This document shows positions 53,037 through 62,714 of a stretch of 64,000 bases of DNA, in pieces. The stretch is from positions 310,001 through 374,000 of the forward strand of contig JADNRZ010000002.1 in NCBI GenBank assembly GCA_015501605.1. The letters are read 5' to 3'. The position numbers and the translations under genes are program-made. This DNA comes from Panaeolus papilionaceus (Eukaryota > Basidiomycota > Agaricomycetes > Agaricales). The stretch's first letter is position 1, and each line of letters begins with the position of its first letter. The notes under the pieces were generated by a model. That model ran no database searches, was not told the DNA's origin, and worked only from the letters and a program-made list of their open reading frames with translations.

Positions 53037-53937
53037 ATGGTCAAGCTCGCAGTCTTCACACTCCTCGCCGTCGTCGCTTCCATCTCAGCTGCACCCACCA
53101 TCGTGCTACGAGGTAAATATCTCACCCCTTCGATTATGCTTGCTGTTCTCTGATCGCTATACTAGATGACCTTTCTAGCAGTGATACCACCCGAGTCGAC
53201 ACCAAATTCTTGAGAGGTATTGTCAAGTTCTTCTGTCTAATGACGTTCGAGATTACTGATCGCATGCCAATCCAGATGACACGGGCTCTCGAGTCGACAC
53301 AACATTCTTGAAGCGGAGTCAGTTTTCCAGCCACTTTTATGATGAAGCTGTTCATCGCTTACTGGGTAAAACCCTACAGATGACGATAGCGGCAGAGTTG
53401 ACACTACGTTTTTGAGGCGAGGTTAGTTTTCGAGACCCTTGGTATGATGTCGCCACTCATCACTCACTGCACATTTCAGCCGATGATAGCAGCAGAGTCG
53501 ATACCACATTTTTGAAGAGAGGTGAGTATGGACCCATTAAACTTGTCTTGTACCTCAAAAGCCAGTGATTTGACGGTACCTCATTCTTTGTTCGATCTAG
53601 ACGGAGAGTCAGATCGTTCTGACACCTTATTCTTGAAAAGAGGCAAGTAGCCATCGCTTAATTATCCATAACGTCTGAACGGCGTCTTACCATCCCTGAA
53701 AACATCAGATGACGGCGTCCCTGACGCTACCTGGCTCAAAAGAGGTACGAATCCACAAAATGCTCCGAAGTGAATGTTATCTGATGTCGATATTCATTTC
53801 TGTCTATTTTCAGAGGTTCAATTGGAGTCATTGCATTCTGCAAGAGGTGAGCTGAATAATGTTCGATGTAAGCGCACATCGCGCTAAAAACATGATCAGG
53901 AGACGATTCGGAGCGAACCGACACCGCTTTCCTCTAA
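53037..53937 (+). CDS. Secreted repeat peptide precursor (Kex2-processed, dikaritin-like RiPP candidate), one unit per exon
   Basis: Nine exons: 53037-53112, 53166-53216, 53276-53317, 53380-53421, 53480-53521, 53601-53642, 53709-53744, 53814-53846, 53900-53937; 133 aa. Exon 1 is a signal peptide (MVKLAVFTLLAVVASISA) plus a short linker ending in R. Each later exon encodes one unit. Units 2-4 follow the consensus (D/N/A)-D-(D/T)-(S/G)-x-R-V-D-T-T-F-L-(K/R)-R; unit 1 has an insert and a single R, unit 5 has SDTLFLKR, unit 6 ATWLKR, unit 7 is divergent and ends AR, and unit 8 ends DTAFL at the stop. KR/RR are Kex2 sites, so peptides ending in -FL are expected. All introns (53-79 nt) fall one base after the last Arg codon (phase 1); intron 6 has a GC donor. 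UstY genes nearby support a RiPP precursor, but a plain secreted signal peptide precursor remains possible. Confidence 0.85.
53166..53937 (+). repeat. Eight exon-borne repeat units of the precursor
   Basis: Exons 2 to 9 measure 51, 42, 42, 42, 42, 36, 33 and 38 nt (the last includes the stop). Every internal exon is a multiple of three and bounded by phase-1 introns, so a unit can be gained, lost or skipped without shifting the frame. The introns differ in length and sequence more than the exons do. Confidence 0.85.
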
Positions 53938-54536
53938 ACGAGCTTGGCAAGCGACGCACACCTGCCTTCATTGTAAGTCATTTAAGTTTGATCCTAAAGG
54001 TCAAAAATTCTCACTGAAAACCATCGCCAGATTTATCTCATCTATCCGGCGTAACTGACGTGAAATAGTTCTTGTCGCCTACGCGAGACAGACTTGGCCG
54101 ACGTTTTGATATTTATTTATGTGTACATTTTCTTGTATGGACGATTCTTTACATTTCTTTATCTGCAATTGATACGTTGGGAACAATTATCAGTCGCCTT
54201 ATAAGGTCTAGCTAAAACACACAAGTCATACATTTTGAGAAATGAAAGTCTGCCTCGTTGGCTGGGGAGCACAAGATCCCGAGGAATACGAGGGGTTCCT
54301 TCAAAGGCGGTGAAAAGGGACAAAGATATGTGTACGGAAACAAGGAACCTGTTGACGACTTGCACCATGTATTTTCCATATACCAGCCGAAGTGCGTGTT
54401 TCAACTCCTGAGTCTGCGTGTTTGCGCCATCACTGATCGGAATCCTCCATTAACGAGCAAGACGTGCGGGGAAGAGGTTACAAGAGGCATTAATCCTGCA
54501 AGCAGATAAATAAACATTATGGTGACTAGTACATGA
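53938..54536. other. Convergent spacer after the precursor
   Basis: This separates the stop of the precursor gene (+) from the stop of the But2-C-like gene (-). T-rich words such as TATTTATTTATG near 54110 fit a 3' UTR. No gene is seen. Confidence 0.6.
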
Positions 54537-55547
54537 TCAAACAGTCTGGTACTGTCGAATAAAAACACCTAGATGAATGGAAGTGGATGAGTTGAAGTTA
54601 TTAGAATAAGGAACGAGAAATGGTACACACCCCAAGTCTGATTTTGGTTGGTCCATACGTCGATGTCGCATCCAAAGGATTCTTCCGCACATGAAATCTG
54701 ATAGGCTAAGTAGTCGCCAGATTTGCAATAGAAAGGCTTCATCTCGACTTCTCCCCCGATCTTGGCTTCTACAACCCCCAAGTCGCGGGCACAAGACGGT
54801 TTTGTATCCCAAGAGAGTTTGTGCTCCTTCAACGGCCTATGCGCATCAAGTTGGCAGATACTGAGCCGCACAGAGTCCCTTGAAGTCGGTAGGGTATATT
54901 GATGAGGCAGAACGTCACCACGATTTGGCAGTCGTACAGCCAAAGTGCACTTCTCCATCCCGTAATCCAGAACATTGTACTGAACAATCGTATGGACCTG
55001 CCACCATCCTCATGAACAAGAGCCAGAAATAGATGGTAAAAATCACATACTTCACTTGTAACTTTGGTGCGCCGATCGGGAGGTGAAACCAAACCAAAGT
55101 TGGTAAGCCATCTGTGTTCGTCGAACGGGAAGACCTTCTTGGGCTCTGCTGGGCTGACCTGAGCTGCTATTCGTGGTTCGTTGATTATAGGGTCGTGCTT
55201 TGAGGCCTTAACGGCTTGTGAACTGTAGAGCTCGTCGAGACCAATATATGGATTCCTTAACTCCATTGTATCCGGGTCTCTGACCTGGTTCCCAGCATCT
55301 AGCAGAATTTTGGCCACGGAAAAGAAGGCGTAGATGTCGACAATAAAGAATAAGACGACGAATGCAGCTGCAAAGACTGAAATCTTGCTAGTGCGACCCT
55401 CATCATCCCGTCCTTCTAGCGATTTGCCAATATGCTCAGAAAGTAGACCACGAGTAGTAGATGACGCTACTCGCCTTTCATCACGATGAAGTCGTCGTCG
55501 TCGCTAAGAAGAGTACGAGACTCAAAATCACTGTTTGTCTTGCCCAT
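54537..55547 (-). pseudogene. But2-C-like single-pass membrane protein with an apparent frameshift near its start
   Basis: Minus-strand exons 55547-55051, 54997-54631 and 54568-54537. ATG at 55547 opens MGKTNSDFESRTLLSDDDDF but meets a stop at 55467-55469. The family-like sequence continues in another frame (DERRVASSTTRGLL, from about 55484), then a membrane helix (ISVFAAAFVVLFFIVDIYAF), NPYIGLDELY, IAAQVSPAEP, HRWLTNFGLVSP, VLDYGMEKC, DIDVWTNQNQTWG and the ending RQYQTV. I found no intron joining the two frames in phase, so a one-base-type frameshift (mutation or sequencing error) near 55470-55500 is the simplest reading. From memory, such proteins in mushrooms are annotated with a But2 C-terminal-like domain; function unknown. 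Everything downstream is intact, so it may be a recent lesion or a model problem rather than an old pseudogene. Confidence 0.6.
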
Positions 55548-56297
55548 GGTGACCAGGTATGCTTCACACTGGCGATGATGCTGGTGGGGGGGAAAGCAGG
55601 TTCGCAAAGCAGTTGACTAACTTGACTTCTTCTGGACGAGGATGTAAATCTCTGGATAGATATGAGAACCATTAAGGGATCTGGTTTCGAGATCTGAGCA
55701 CTGATGTATTCTTGGAGGTATGGATAGCAAAGGGCCTTTGGCTAAGTAAGTCTGACCGGCAGAGAACCGGGAAGCACATGGCTAGTGGGGGAAAGAGTTA
55801 AGATTGAACTGCCGAATAAAATCTGGAAGCAATGGGAACTCGCGCTTTCGGGGTCCTTGTTTGGTCTCCTCGATAGTTTTCCCATGAAAGATAAAATTAG
55901 CTTCCTATAATAAGATGAGGAAACAGCTGTGGTGTCAGTGTCTAAAGCATGATAAATTATGGACGAATGCGTACTGGATGGCTTTGAGTGAAATTATGTT
56001 CATCCTCAATTGAAGAAGGAAACGGCGCGTAGGAAGGCCACCGGCGGTATGATCGTCTTGATGTTAACTTCACATGAGATTTGACGGAGCAGGCCGAATG
56101 GGAATGTTCAAGACAAAAGCCCCAAATTTTGGGTGGGGTTCATGACAGTGGGTGTCTACAAGAAATAAGTCTAGAGCATTGGATAACTGCGTTCAACTTT
56201 GGTTTCTGTCGTGAACATGGAACAACGTGCTGGGCTAGCCGAGGCTTGCTTGACGAGAGAAAAAAATTCGTGTATTTCCAAACAGATACCGGCGTAT
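55548..56297. other. Spacer between two minus-strand genes
   Basis: It contains the upstream region of the But2-C-like gene and the 3' flank of the GNAT gene. A small ORF on the other strand overlaps the GNAT gene and looks like its shadow. No further gene. Confidence 0.6.
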
Positions 56298-57317
56298 TTA
56301 CTGCAGTTTTGAAGTGTCTAACGAGAAGACATGAAGAGGCCAATCTCCCCAGGGAGATGGCATTGGCAACGTTCCATGATGATGGAAGCCCAGGCCAACA
56401 TAGACAGGAACCTATAATCAGTTTTACATTTAGCAATTAAGCAATATCTCAACGAGGTTTCTCTTACGTTGGAATCAGTGGTCGTGCTTGTAGCCAGGAC
56501 CTCTCCTTTCGCTTTGGCCTGAGAATCATAAACTCTCTGATTTAAGAATATGTTATGACTCAAGTCCTACCTTTTCTTTCACCAAATTTACCAAGGCTCT
56601 CGCGATTCCTTTTCGTTGATGTTCAGGTACAACCGCGGCGTTGTGCAGCCACCAAGAATCTATTTTGCCCTGAAAAGACGTCAAGAAAATGAATATGCAC
56701 ATCGATCGTGGATACCCACTGTTGGTCCAAGGTGTTGGTTCACGAATGCAGGAAAACGTGCAAGATACTGGACTTTTTGTCAGTCTGATATACGCAAATG
56801 GGGAAGAATAATAATACCGTATTCTTGAAGTAGTCCATGCCAGCTGGGGAAATACGAGATAAAAATTCGTTGAGCCCTAGGGCCCTCTGTTGTTCCCTGA
56901 TACAGAAATGTGGGACAGTGAACATCGAATTTCGGGATCACTTACGTGCTGAACATTTCTTGGCCTGGAGGCATCCACGCTGTGTATCCAAGCAATTTCC
57001 CATCTTCATCGGTCGCCGTATAGATCTCCCCATCCAGGGCAATGGCCTTGACCATTGCCGTTAACTGGAGTTTAAAAAGAGATATGTCTCCGCCGCAAAG
57101 ACTGAGAGCAGCCTTGTCTGCAGGTTACCGATATGGATGTTGAACACTCCAAGATACAGGCCCGATACTTACCTTGATGCATCACGCTGTAAAATAAATC
57201 AACGGCATTGGAAATCAACTCCTCTGTTATTGTGTCCAATGTCAGTGTCAGGTCCCTGACCGAAAATGACATCTTACCCGAGGGGTTTTCAACGCGTTGA
57301 ACGGTGTAGTTGACCAT
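56298..57317 (-). CDS. GNAT-family N-acetyltransferase
   Basis: Eight small minus-strand exons: 57317-57278, 57223-57173, 57117-56946, 56896-56818, 56767-56720, 56669-56571, 56518-56468, 56411-56298; 217 aa. All joins are in phase. Exon 3 encodes an acceptor-side region (GEIYTATDEDGKLLGYTAWMPPGQ). Exon 6 carries the acetyl-CoA motif A: WWLHNAAVVPEHQRKGIARA, with QRKGIA at 148-153 as the pyrophosphate-binding loop. Exon 7-8 give LATSTTDSNVPVYVGLGF and SPWGDWPLHVF. Intron 1 (54 nt) is in frame without a stop, so an unspliced form would add 18 residues. The family acetylates small molecules or proteins; the substrate is unknown. Its place near the peptide precursor would allow a tailoring or self-protection role, but such genes are common in fungi. 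Confidence 0.85.
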
Positions 57318-58673
57318 TTATGCTGCCGAGGCGTGTAGTAAAACGACCAAGGAATAGGTATTTAGGGCGACGATGCTATGGAGAACAGGTCTGTGATAAT
57401 GTAGAAACAAAAGTTCGAGGAATCAAATCAACCTCTGTGGACTTGGATTTTTATCTGTCAGCAGCTTCGACCCGAAGATTTAGAAGAAATTCAAAGCCCT
57501 CACATGGTCATATGTCCTCGGAGGCTCCTGCTTAGGCAACCCTGATGACGACTTTGACCGGCCAGTGCCACCAAAGGGTCCCAGTGAATGAATTCACTGC
57601 CATCAGAAAACACTATGAATAGATTCTATAGATGCTCATGGAAGAAAGGAAAAGATTTTCAACATCCTAAATATATTTTCAGGTCAGATCTGTCAGAAAG
57701 GAAAGTTGTAAAATGGAGTCTAAGCACAACTCACCAAAAAACCCCATTATGATTGAAATTCCTCCGACCTGACCTTACTGTAGTCATGGAACAGGAAATA
57801 AATTGCTAGAAGCTTCAATATCTTGATAGCAGTATTTCAGTTTTGTATCACGGTAATGTCAAAAGCAATGGTATTGAAGGTTGCAACGGACGTTTTGTCG
57901 GGTTTCGACTGTCAATGTCAAGAGTCAAATATCACTCAGAGTGTAAACTTCATGATGCACCACCAAGCGGGCTTGAAGCGGGTGTTGAAATGTCTAGCAT
58001 CGTCCCACGAGAATGATCCAACCAGTCTCAACAGTGGATTCGGGTGGAATGCATCCTCATCGACCCGGACAATAGGCGACAACCTTAGGCTTGAATCAAG
58101 CTTGAATTTACACTTTGACATATTCTGTTTTTATTTAGAAGTTTCTGAAATTTTTCAGAAATGCACTGTCTGCAGCGCTTGGCCATGGAAAACTTCTTGA
58201 AAATCGCAGCTAGTTGTTCAATTTACAATAGACCGCTCAGGTATGTCCTAATCAGGTTTATGAACTTCTCCGCCATGGATTATCACTGAAAGTAACACCA
58301 GGTGAGGTAGAAATGGCAACAGGTCTTGATGTGCGAGCTCGCTGTTTTAGTGCTGTCGCGATATCAAAGACATGCTGCATTACACGACAAATGCACCAGC
58401 CGCGAGCGGGTTTAGTTCGTCATAACCGCATTACAGGTCATATTTGTCTTCGAACGTCAAGTCGGGCGACAGTTGTGTCTTTATACCACTTTAACGACTC
58501 TTAACCCAGTTTTGACAAATTGCTTTGATCTTGAGAGGTGCATCCGTCAATTATGGCCCATTGCTTCCACATAGCTTTTACGGCAATCAGCTATGACTAT
58601 CTATATAGCCTAGGTTGACGAGTTCTTCAGTTCTTCCTCTTCCTTCCCCCTGCCGCTTGGCGACGGCGTCAGC
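57318..58673. other. Divergent intergenic region
   Basis: It lies between the GNAT gene (-) and the second seven-helix gene (+). A 125-codon frame at 57823-58200 has no motif and no splice partners. TATATAG near 58602 is a possible TATA element for the gene at 58674. Confidence 0.5.
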
Positions 58674-59861
58674 ATGTCCTCTGATACTCACGCCTTCGAA
58701 CATGCGTTTTACATAGGCAATTTCATGGGTGGCATCCTCTATGGTATTGGCTTTCTTTACATTCGTCGTTTGATGATTTCGCTAACGCACATATAGGGGT
58801 GGAGTTGGCACTCTATTCAATGATTCTTTATTATATATCTTCTCCAAGGAATCGGTTGTCTACTAGCAATCGACGATCCTGCATTTTCTTTAGCACAGTC
58901 ATGGTCTTCTTTTCAACTATTGGTGCTGCTGCTAATTCTGCATGGGGCGCAGAATTGTGGATAACACAGCGGAATAAGCCCGGAGGAGCGGCTGCCTTCA
59001 TCGAAGGATCCACGAATGTTTGGTATGAAACATGGGGTTCCGTGTCAGTGGTGATAACCATTTTCCTTGGTGATGCTCTCCTGGTGAGGTTTTCCATTTG
59101 TCATAACATCAATTCTCTCCAATTATTGACTGGAAACAATGCCTGGAAACATAGCTGTGGAGGCTGTATATCGTCTTCGATAAAAGTACAAAGGTCATCG
59201 CAGGTCCCATTGTGGCATACCTCGTTGCTCTCAGTGAGTGTGATTGTAGTCTTCCCCTAAGTTATCTAAATCTTCAACATAATAGGCCTTGCTATCACAC
59301 AACTTGTGATCGCGGGACGTCCTCATGGTAATTTCTTCGGGCCTCAAGCTGTCAAAGTGGCAGTGGCATACTACGTCATTACCATTTGTTTGAATATTCT
59401 AGTCACGATTCTCATCTGCTCTCGACTGCTGGGCGTGTCTAAACGCGTTGCGTTGGCACTCGGAGATGAACCTGCTCAAGTTTATATTGGCGTTGCTGCT
59501 ATTCTTGTCGAATCTGCTGCCCCGTACACGGTTCTTGGGATTATGTTTTTGGTTCCATATGCCTTACAAGCTGGTGTCGCGATATGTTTCGGACAGTTAT
59601 GGTCGAAAATGAGTGTCAGTGCTTCGTTAACTATTTGTGCAACGGCAGCTTTATACTGACGAATTATTATTCTAGGCTATTGCGCCGTTGTTGATCATTC
59701 TGAGGGTGGTACATGGCAGCGCTTGGAGGCAGGAAGTCTTGGCAGAAAAGTTCACAGCTCTCCACTTCGCGACCTCGAATCCACACCCCGAATCGCGCTC
59801 AACCTCAAAATCCTTTCAATTAAGCTGTGTGGTTCTCAGGGAAGTACAAGTAACGCGATGA
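58674..59861 (+). CDS. Seven-helix membrane protein of an Agaricomycete family, copy 2
   Basis: Five exons (58674-58743, 58797-59083, 59155-59233, 59286-59614, 59676-59861) give 316 aa. It aligns throughout with the gene at 48426: HAFYIGNFMGGILYGVELALY, WGAELWI, VWYETWGS, GDALLLWRLYIVF, PHGNFFG, LVESAAPYTVLGIMFLVPYAL and FGQLWSKM. Exons 3 and 4 have the same lengths (79 and 329 nt) in both copies. The hydrophilic C-terminus is shorter and unrelated. Both copies face the same way and lie about 10 kb apart on either side of the repeat precursor, which points to a segmental duplication or to recruitment into the locus. Molecular function is unknown. Confidence 0.83.
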
Positions 59862-61393
59862 TATCGGTTTGTCCCACCTTTTAGTCTTTCTCATGCAGCG
59901 TATATTGATAATTGTAACAGCAATGTAGTCCCCATGGGGCGTCGTTACCGTCGGAATACACTTTTTCTCAGCCTCTTCCAATGGACCTCTCTTAACCTTT
60001 CTTCTGGCTCCGGTATCTGTATCTATATTATTCTGTTTCGGGTAGATTTGGATTTGGGATTTAATCGCGCAGCTTCAGAAAAACCCCACAAAACACATCC
60101 ATCCAAGCAATCACGTTCGCTAACTTCAATGTATCGTTGTCCGCATCGAATTCATCGTAGACTCTATTAATGACGCACCGCATATTCATCCCCTCTCTTG
60201 TTAGAATTACGCCCTTGACGTTTCATGACAGCTATTTTTAGTAGGCAGGTATTCTGGAATATCCACTACACTTTGAATTCGTTAACCCCCTGAGGTTTTT
60301 GAGTCAAGTGTCCACATCACGAATACTTGTTTTTGCATCTCGGAACCAGATCATGGTTGGCCCTGCAAAACGCACAAGTTCACCGTGACTTACATCTACC
60401 AAAGCGGGAATTAAACGCAATTAAGCATAATGGTTATTCAGTTAATTTTCGCAGAGGTCTGCGAAGATAAGTTCAGCACTTCGGTGCAATGTGTTGCGAT
60501 GTGTCGCGTGCTCTTCTCAAGTCTTTTAAATTATAATATACGGGGTAGATCCGACGAATAGCATGACTTCGCTTAACGGTTGAGCTGGACATCATACCCA
60601 GTGTCCAATCTCCCGCCGCCGCCGTATTCAGGGTTGTGCCTATTCCCTCGTCGAAAGGATATATCTTAAATCTAAAAGTAGGAAAGGGTATGACATAGCT
60701 CCTCAGTATTGGTGACACCACTACAGCGACAACGTTTTTCTCTTGTCAAGATGTGATAGTGGCGATGGAGTACTCGGGTCTGGAGCAGTGGTCCCGTTTT
60801 TCCGGAGTACAAATTCTGCGTGTCTTCTCTGATAAACACCGTGTTCTAACCAACTTCTAACAACATAGTGCGGCCGCTCTCCAAGTGGTCACTTTGAAGG
60901 ACAAGAGATAAAGTGCTTCCATGCTAAATATAGAATCACCGCCTTGATGAGTACTTCGAGACTTGGCTGTCGAGCAGAGGGCAGCTTCGGAAGAAAGCGA
61001 ACAGTTGCTGTATATTATAATTGATCGAAGGGCATTATGTGCTGTCTATGTCCACTTCGGGATTTCGAACAAACATTGGGAGTGTTCGAGGTCCTCCTGC
61101 CTACCACAATTGCTCGTCATTCAATCGGAGTATGCTATTTTCGCATCGGAAAGATGGACATAATATCGTTAGAAGCCAGCGTAATGAACCCGAAAAAGCT
61201 CAGCCAAAGCACGAGCCCACCGCGGGAGCCTCGATTCTATTCTGGAAGGCCCAAAGAACAGATATGCACTTCTTCTACACGCCAATGTACTTGAATTATA
61301 TCAGCCATAGTATCTCCTGATTCGCTCCGTACCCCTTTCATTCGTTAGCTTATTTTCGTAGGCTTGCAAACACCCCATACCCACCCTCGCGCG
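59862..61393. other. Intergenic region before the second UstY gene
   Basis: Short frames without motifs. The last ~60 bases are the likely leader of the UstY gene. No RNA gene or mobile element is recognised. Confidence 0.55.
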
Positions 61394-62101
61394 ATGAGCA
61401 AAGGACAAACTCGACAGATCTTTGCGCTTGTTCTTCTTGGAGCGGCCTCTCTGTACTTGACCTGGTCATTGGTCACTCTGGCGAATGACGTTCAACAACT
61501 TATGAGGTTGCAGCAGCAACGTAGTTATGATCCGCGAGGAGAAGATGATTACTGTTTGTATTTCGTATCCTACTCTATTAAAGCAGTCGCTAACAAAGCC
61601 CATGTAGCGTATATTGGCCATGATCACCCCAAACGATTGCCTATTGAGGAGCGCCTGATCAAGCTCGTCGCTCAGGAGAGTGTTCATTACAGCATTAGCG
61701 ATCCTGAGGCCAACGACGAATGGCTATGGACAGCAAGCGTTGGAGATGGTCACGTCAGGCTAGGGAAGGATGAACGGATGTTCGCGGTCGTCGCATTCCA
61801 CGAGCTGCACTGTTTGCGGAGTATGCGCCATGCGATCGAGAACGGCTGGCAGAGCTTGCCGAAGGCGCGCCAAAGACACATCCTGCACTGCTACAATTAC
61901 ATCCGACAATGGACGCTCTGTGCGGCAGATGCGACATTAGAGCCAGGAGACTTCATGAAGAGAAACTTTACGAAACATCGAACGGGTGCGACTCATACCT
62001 GTGTCGATTGGGTGCCTGCATATGAAAAAATGAAGGACAAATGGATGGAATGGGATCAGTATCGTATCTCTCATGATATTGCTTACATTGATGCCGACTA
62101 G
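61394..62101 (+). CDS. UstY/DUF3328 family peptide oxidase candidate, intact HxxHC motifs
   Basis: Start ATG at 61394 (MSKGQTRQIFALVLLGAASLYL). I splice a 54-nt in-frame intron (61554-61607), giving exons of 160 and 494 nt and 217 aa. Splicing restores DDYSYIGHDHPKRLPIEE, which aligns position by position with EYSYVGNDYPEVWPIE of the other UstY gene, and exon 1 is 160 nt in both. One membrane helix at about 9-30. Both catalytic motifs are complete: HELHC (118-122) and HILHC (144-148), the latter followed by YNYIRQWTLCAADATLEPGDF. In ascomycete dikaritin pathways UstYa-type enzymes form side-chain rings in Kex2-released peptides. It is 7.5 kb from the repeat precursor; action on that precursor is inference. 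Confidence 0.88.
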   Translation: MSKGQTRQIFALVLLGAASLYLTWSLVTLANDVQQLMRLQQQRSYDPRGEDDYCLYFVSYSIKAVANKAHVAYIGHDHPKRLPIEERLIKLVAQESVHYSISDPEANDEWLWTASVGDGHVRLGKDERMFAVVAFHELHCLRSMRHAIENGWQSLPKARQRHILHCYNYIRQWTLCAADATLEPGDFMKRNFTKHRTGATHTCVDWVPAYEKMKDKWMEWDQYRISHDIAYIDAD

Positions 62102-62714
62102 CGGAACTAGTTATTATGTATGTATGTGATCTTTGTACGTTATTTCATTTCATGCTATTTAAATGAACCTGCAAATCAATAAGTGGTCCACGGAATGGCA
62201 GCATGCCCGACCTTAACTGCATCCGACTCAGGTTAAAGGCAAACTCTGCGATTCTCGTCTTGCTTGATTGTAACGGGCTTCTCGGGATGACCACCGACAC
62301 ACTCGAGACATGATTAAGATGTCAAATCTTTGCGAAGTGTCTCGGCAGAAATAGGGGCTTTTGTCTCAGTATCTGGCGCTAATTGCTATGGTGTGACGAT
62401 CATGATCATTCTAAAATGACCTAGCGAGCGCTCCATTCTCCATCCACACGAGAGCGGGAGAGTGAATTCGCGGAAAGTGACTAAACAAATTTTTCACCGA
62501 CGAAAGTCATTCCAGGGCCGCTCTGCTCGATGCGATACTTCAGAACAAAAGCATTAACTGAGACATTACGAGTCTCGACTCGGGCACAGAAAATTCCGAC
62601 TGAGACTTTCTGAAGTTTCGTCTCGTCGTGTCTATAAATTCCTGACTTCAGCATCGAAAAATCTTTTACAACTCTTCACAAACCACCATCATCTATACTA
62701 TCCAAACCAAAACC
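62102..62714. other. Intergenic promoter region of the 62715 gene
   Basis: It contains TATAAAT at 62633-62639, about 80 bases before the next ATG, and an A/C-rich leader (AAACCACCATC, CCAAACCAAAACC) typical of well-translated fungal genes. Words such as GAGACTTTCTGA and ACGAGTCTCGACTCG (near 62570) form short inverted repeats. No gene is seen. Confidence 0.55.
62633..62639 (+). promoter_or_regulatory. TATA box of the 62715 gene
   Basis: TATAAAT lies 82 bases before the ATG at 62715, in front of an A/C-rich leader. Confidence 0.5.

Noticed and set aside
57823..58200. 125-codon plus-strand frame between the GNAT and seven-helix genes
   Set aside because: No motif, signal peptide or exon partners; not clearly coding.
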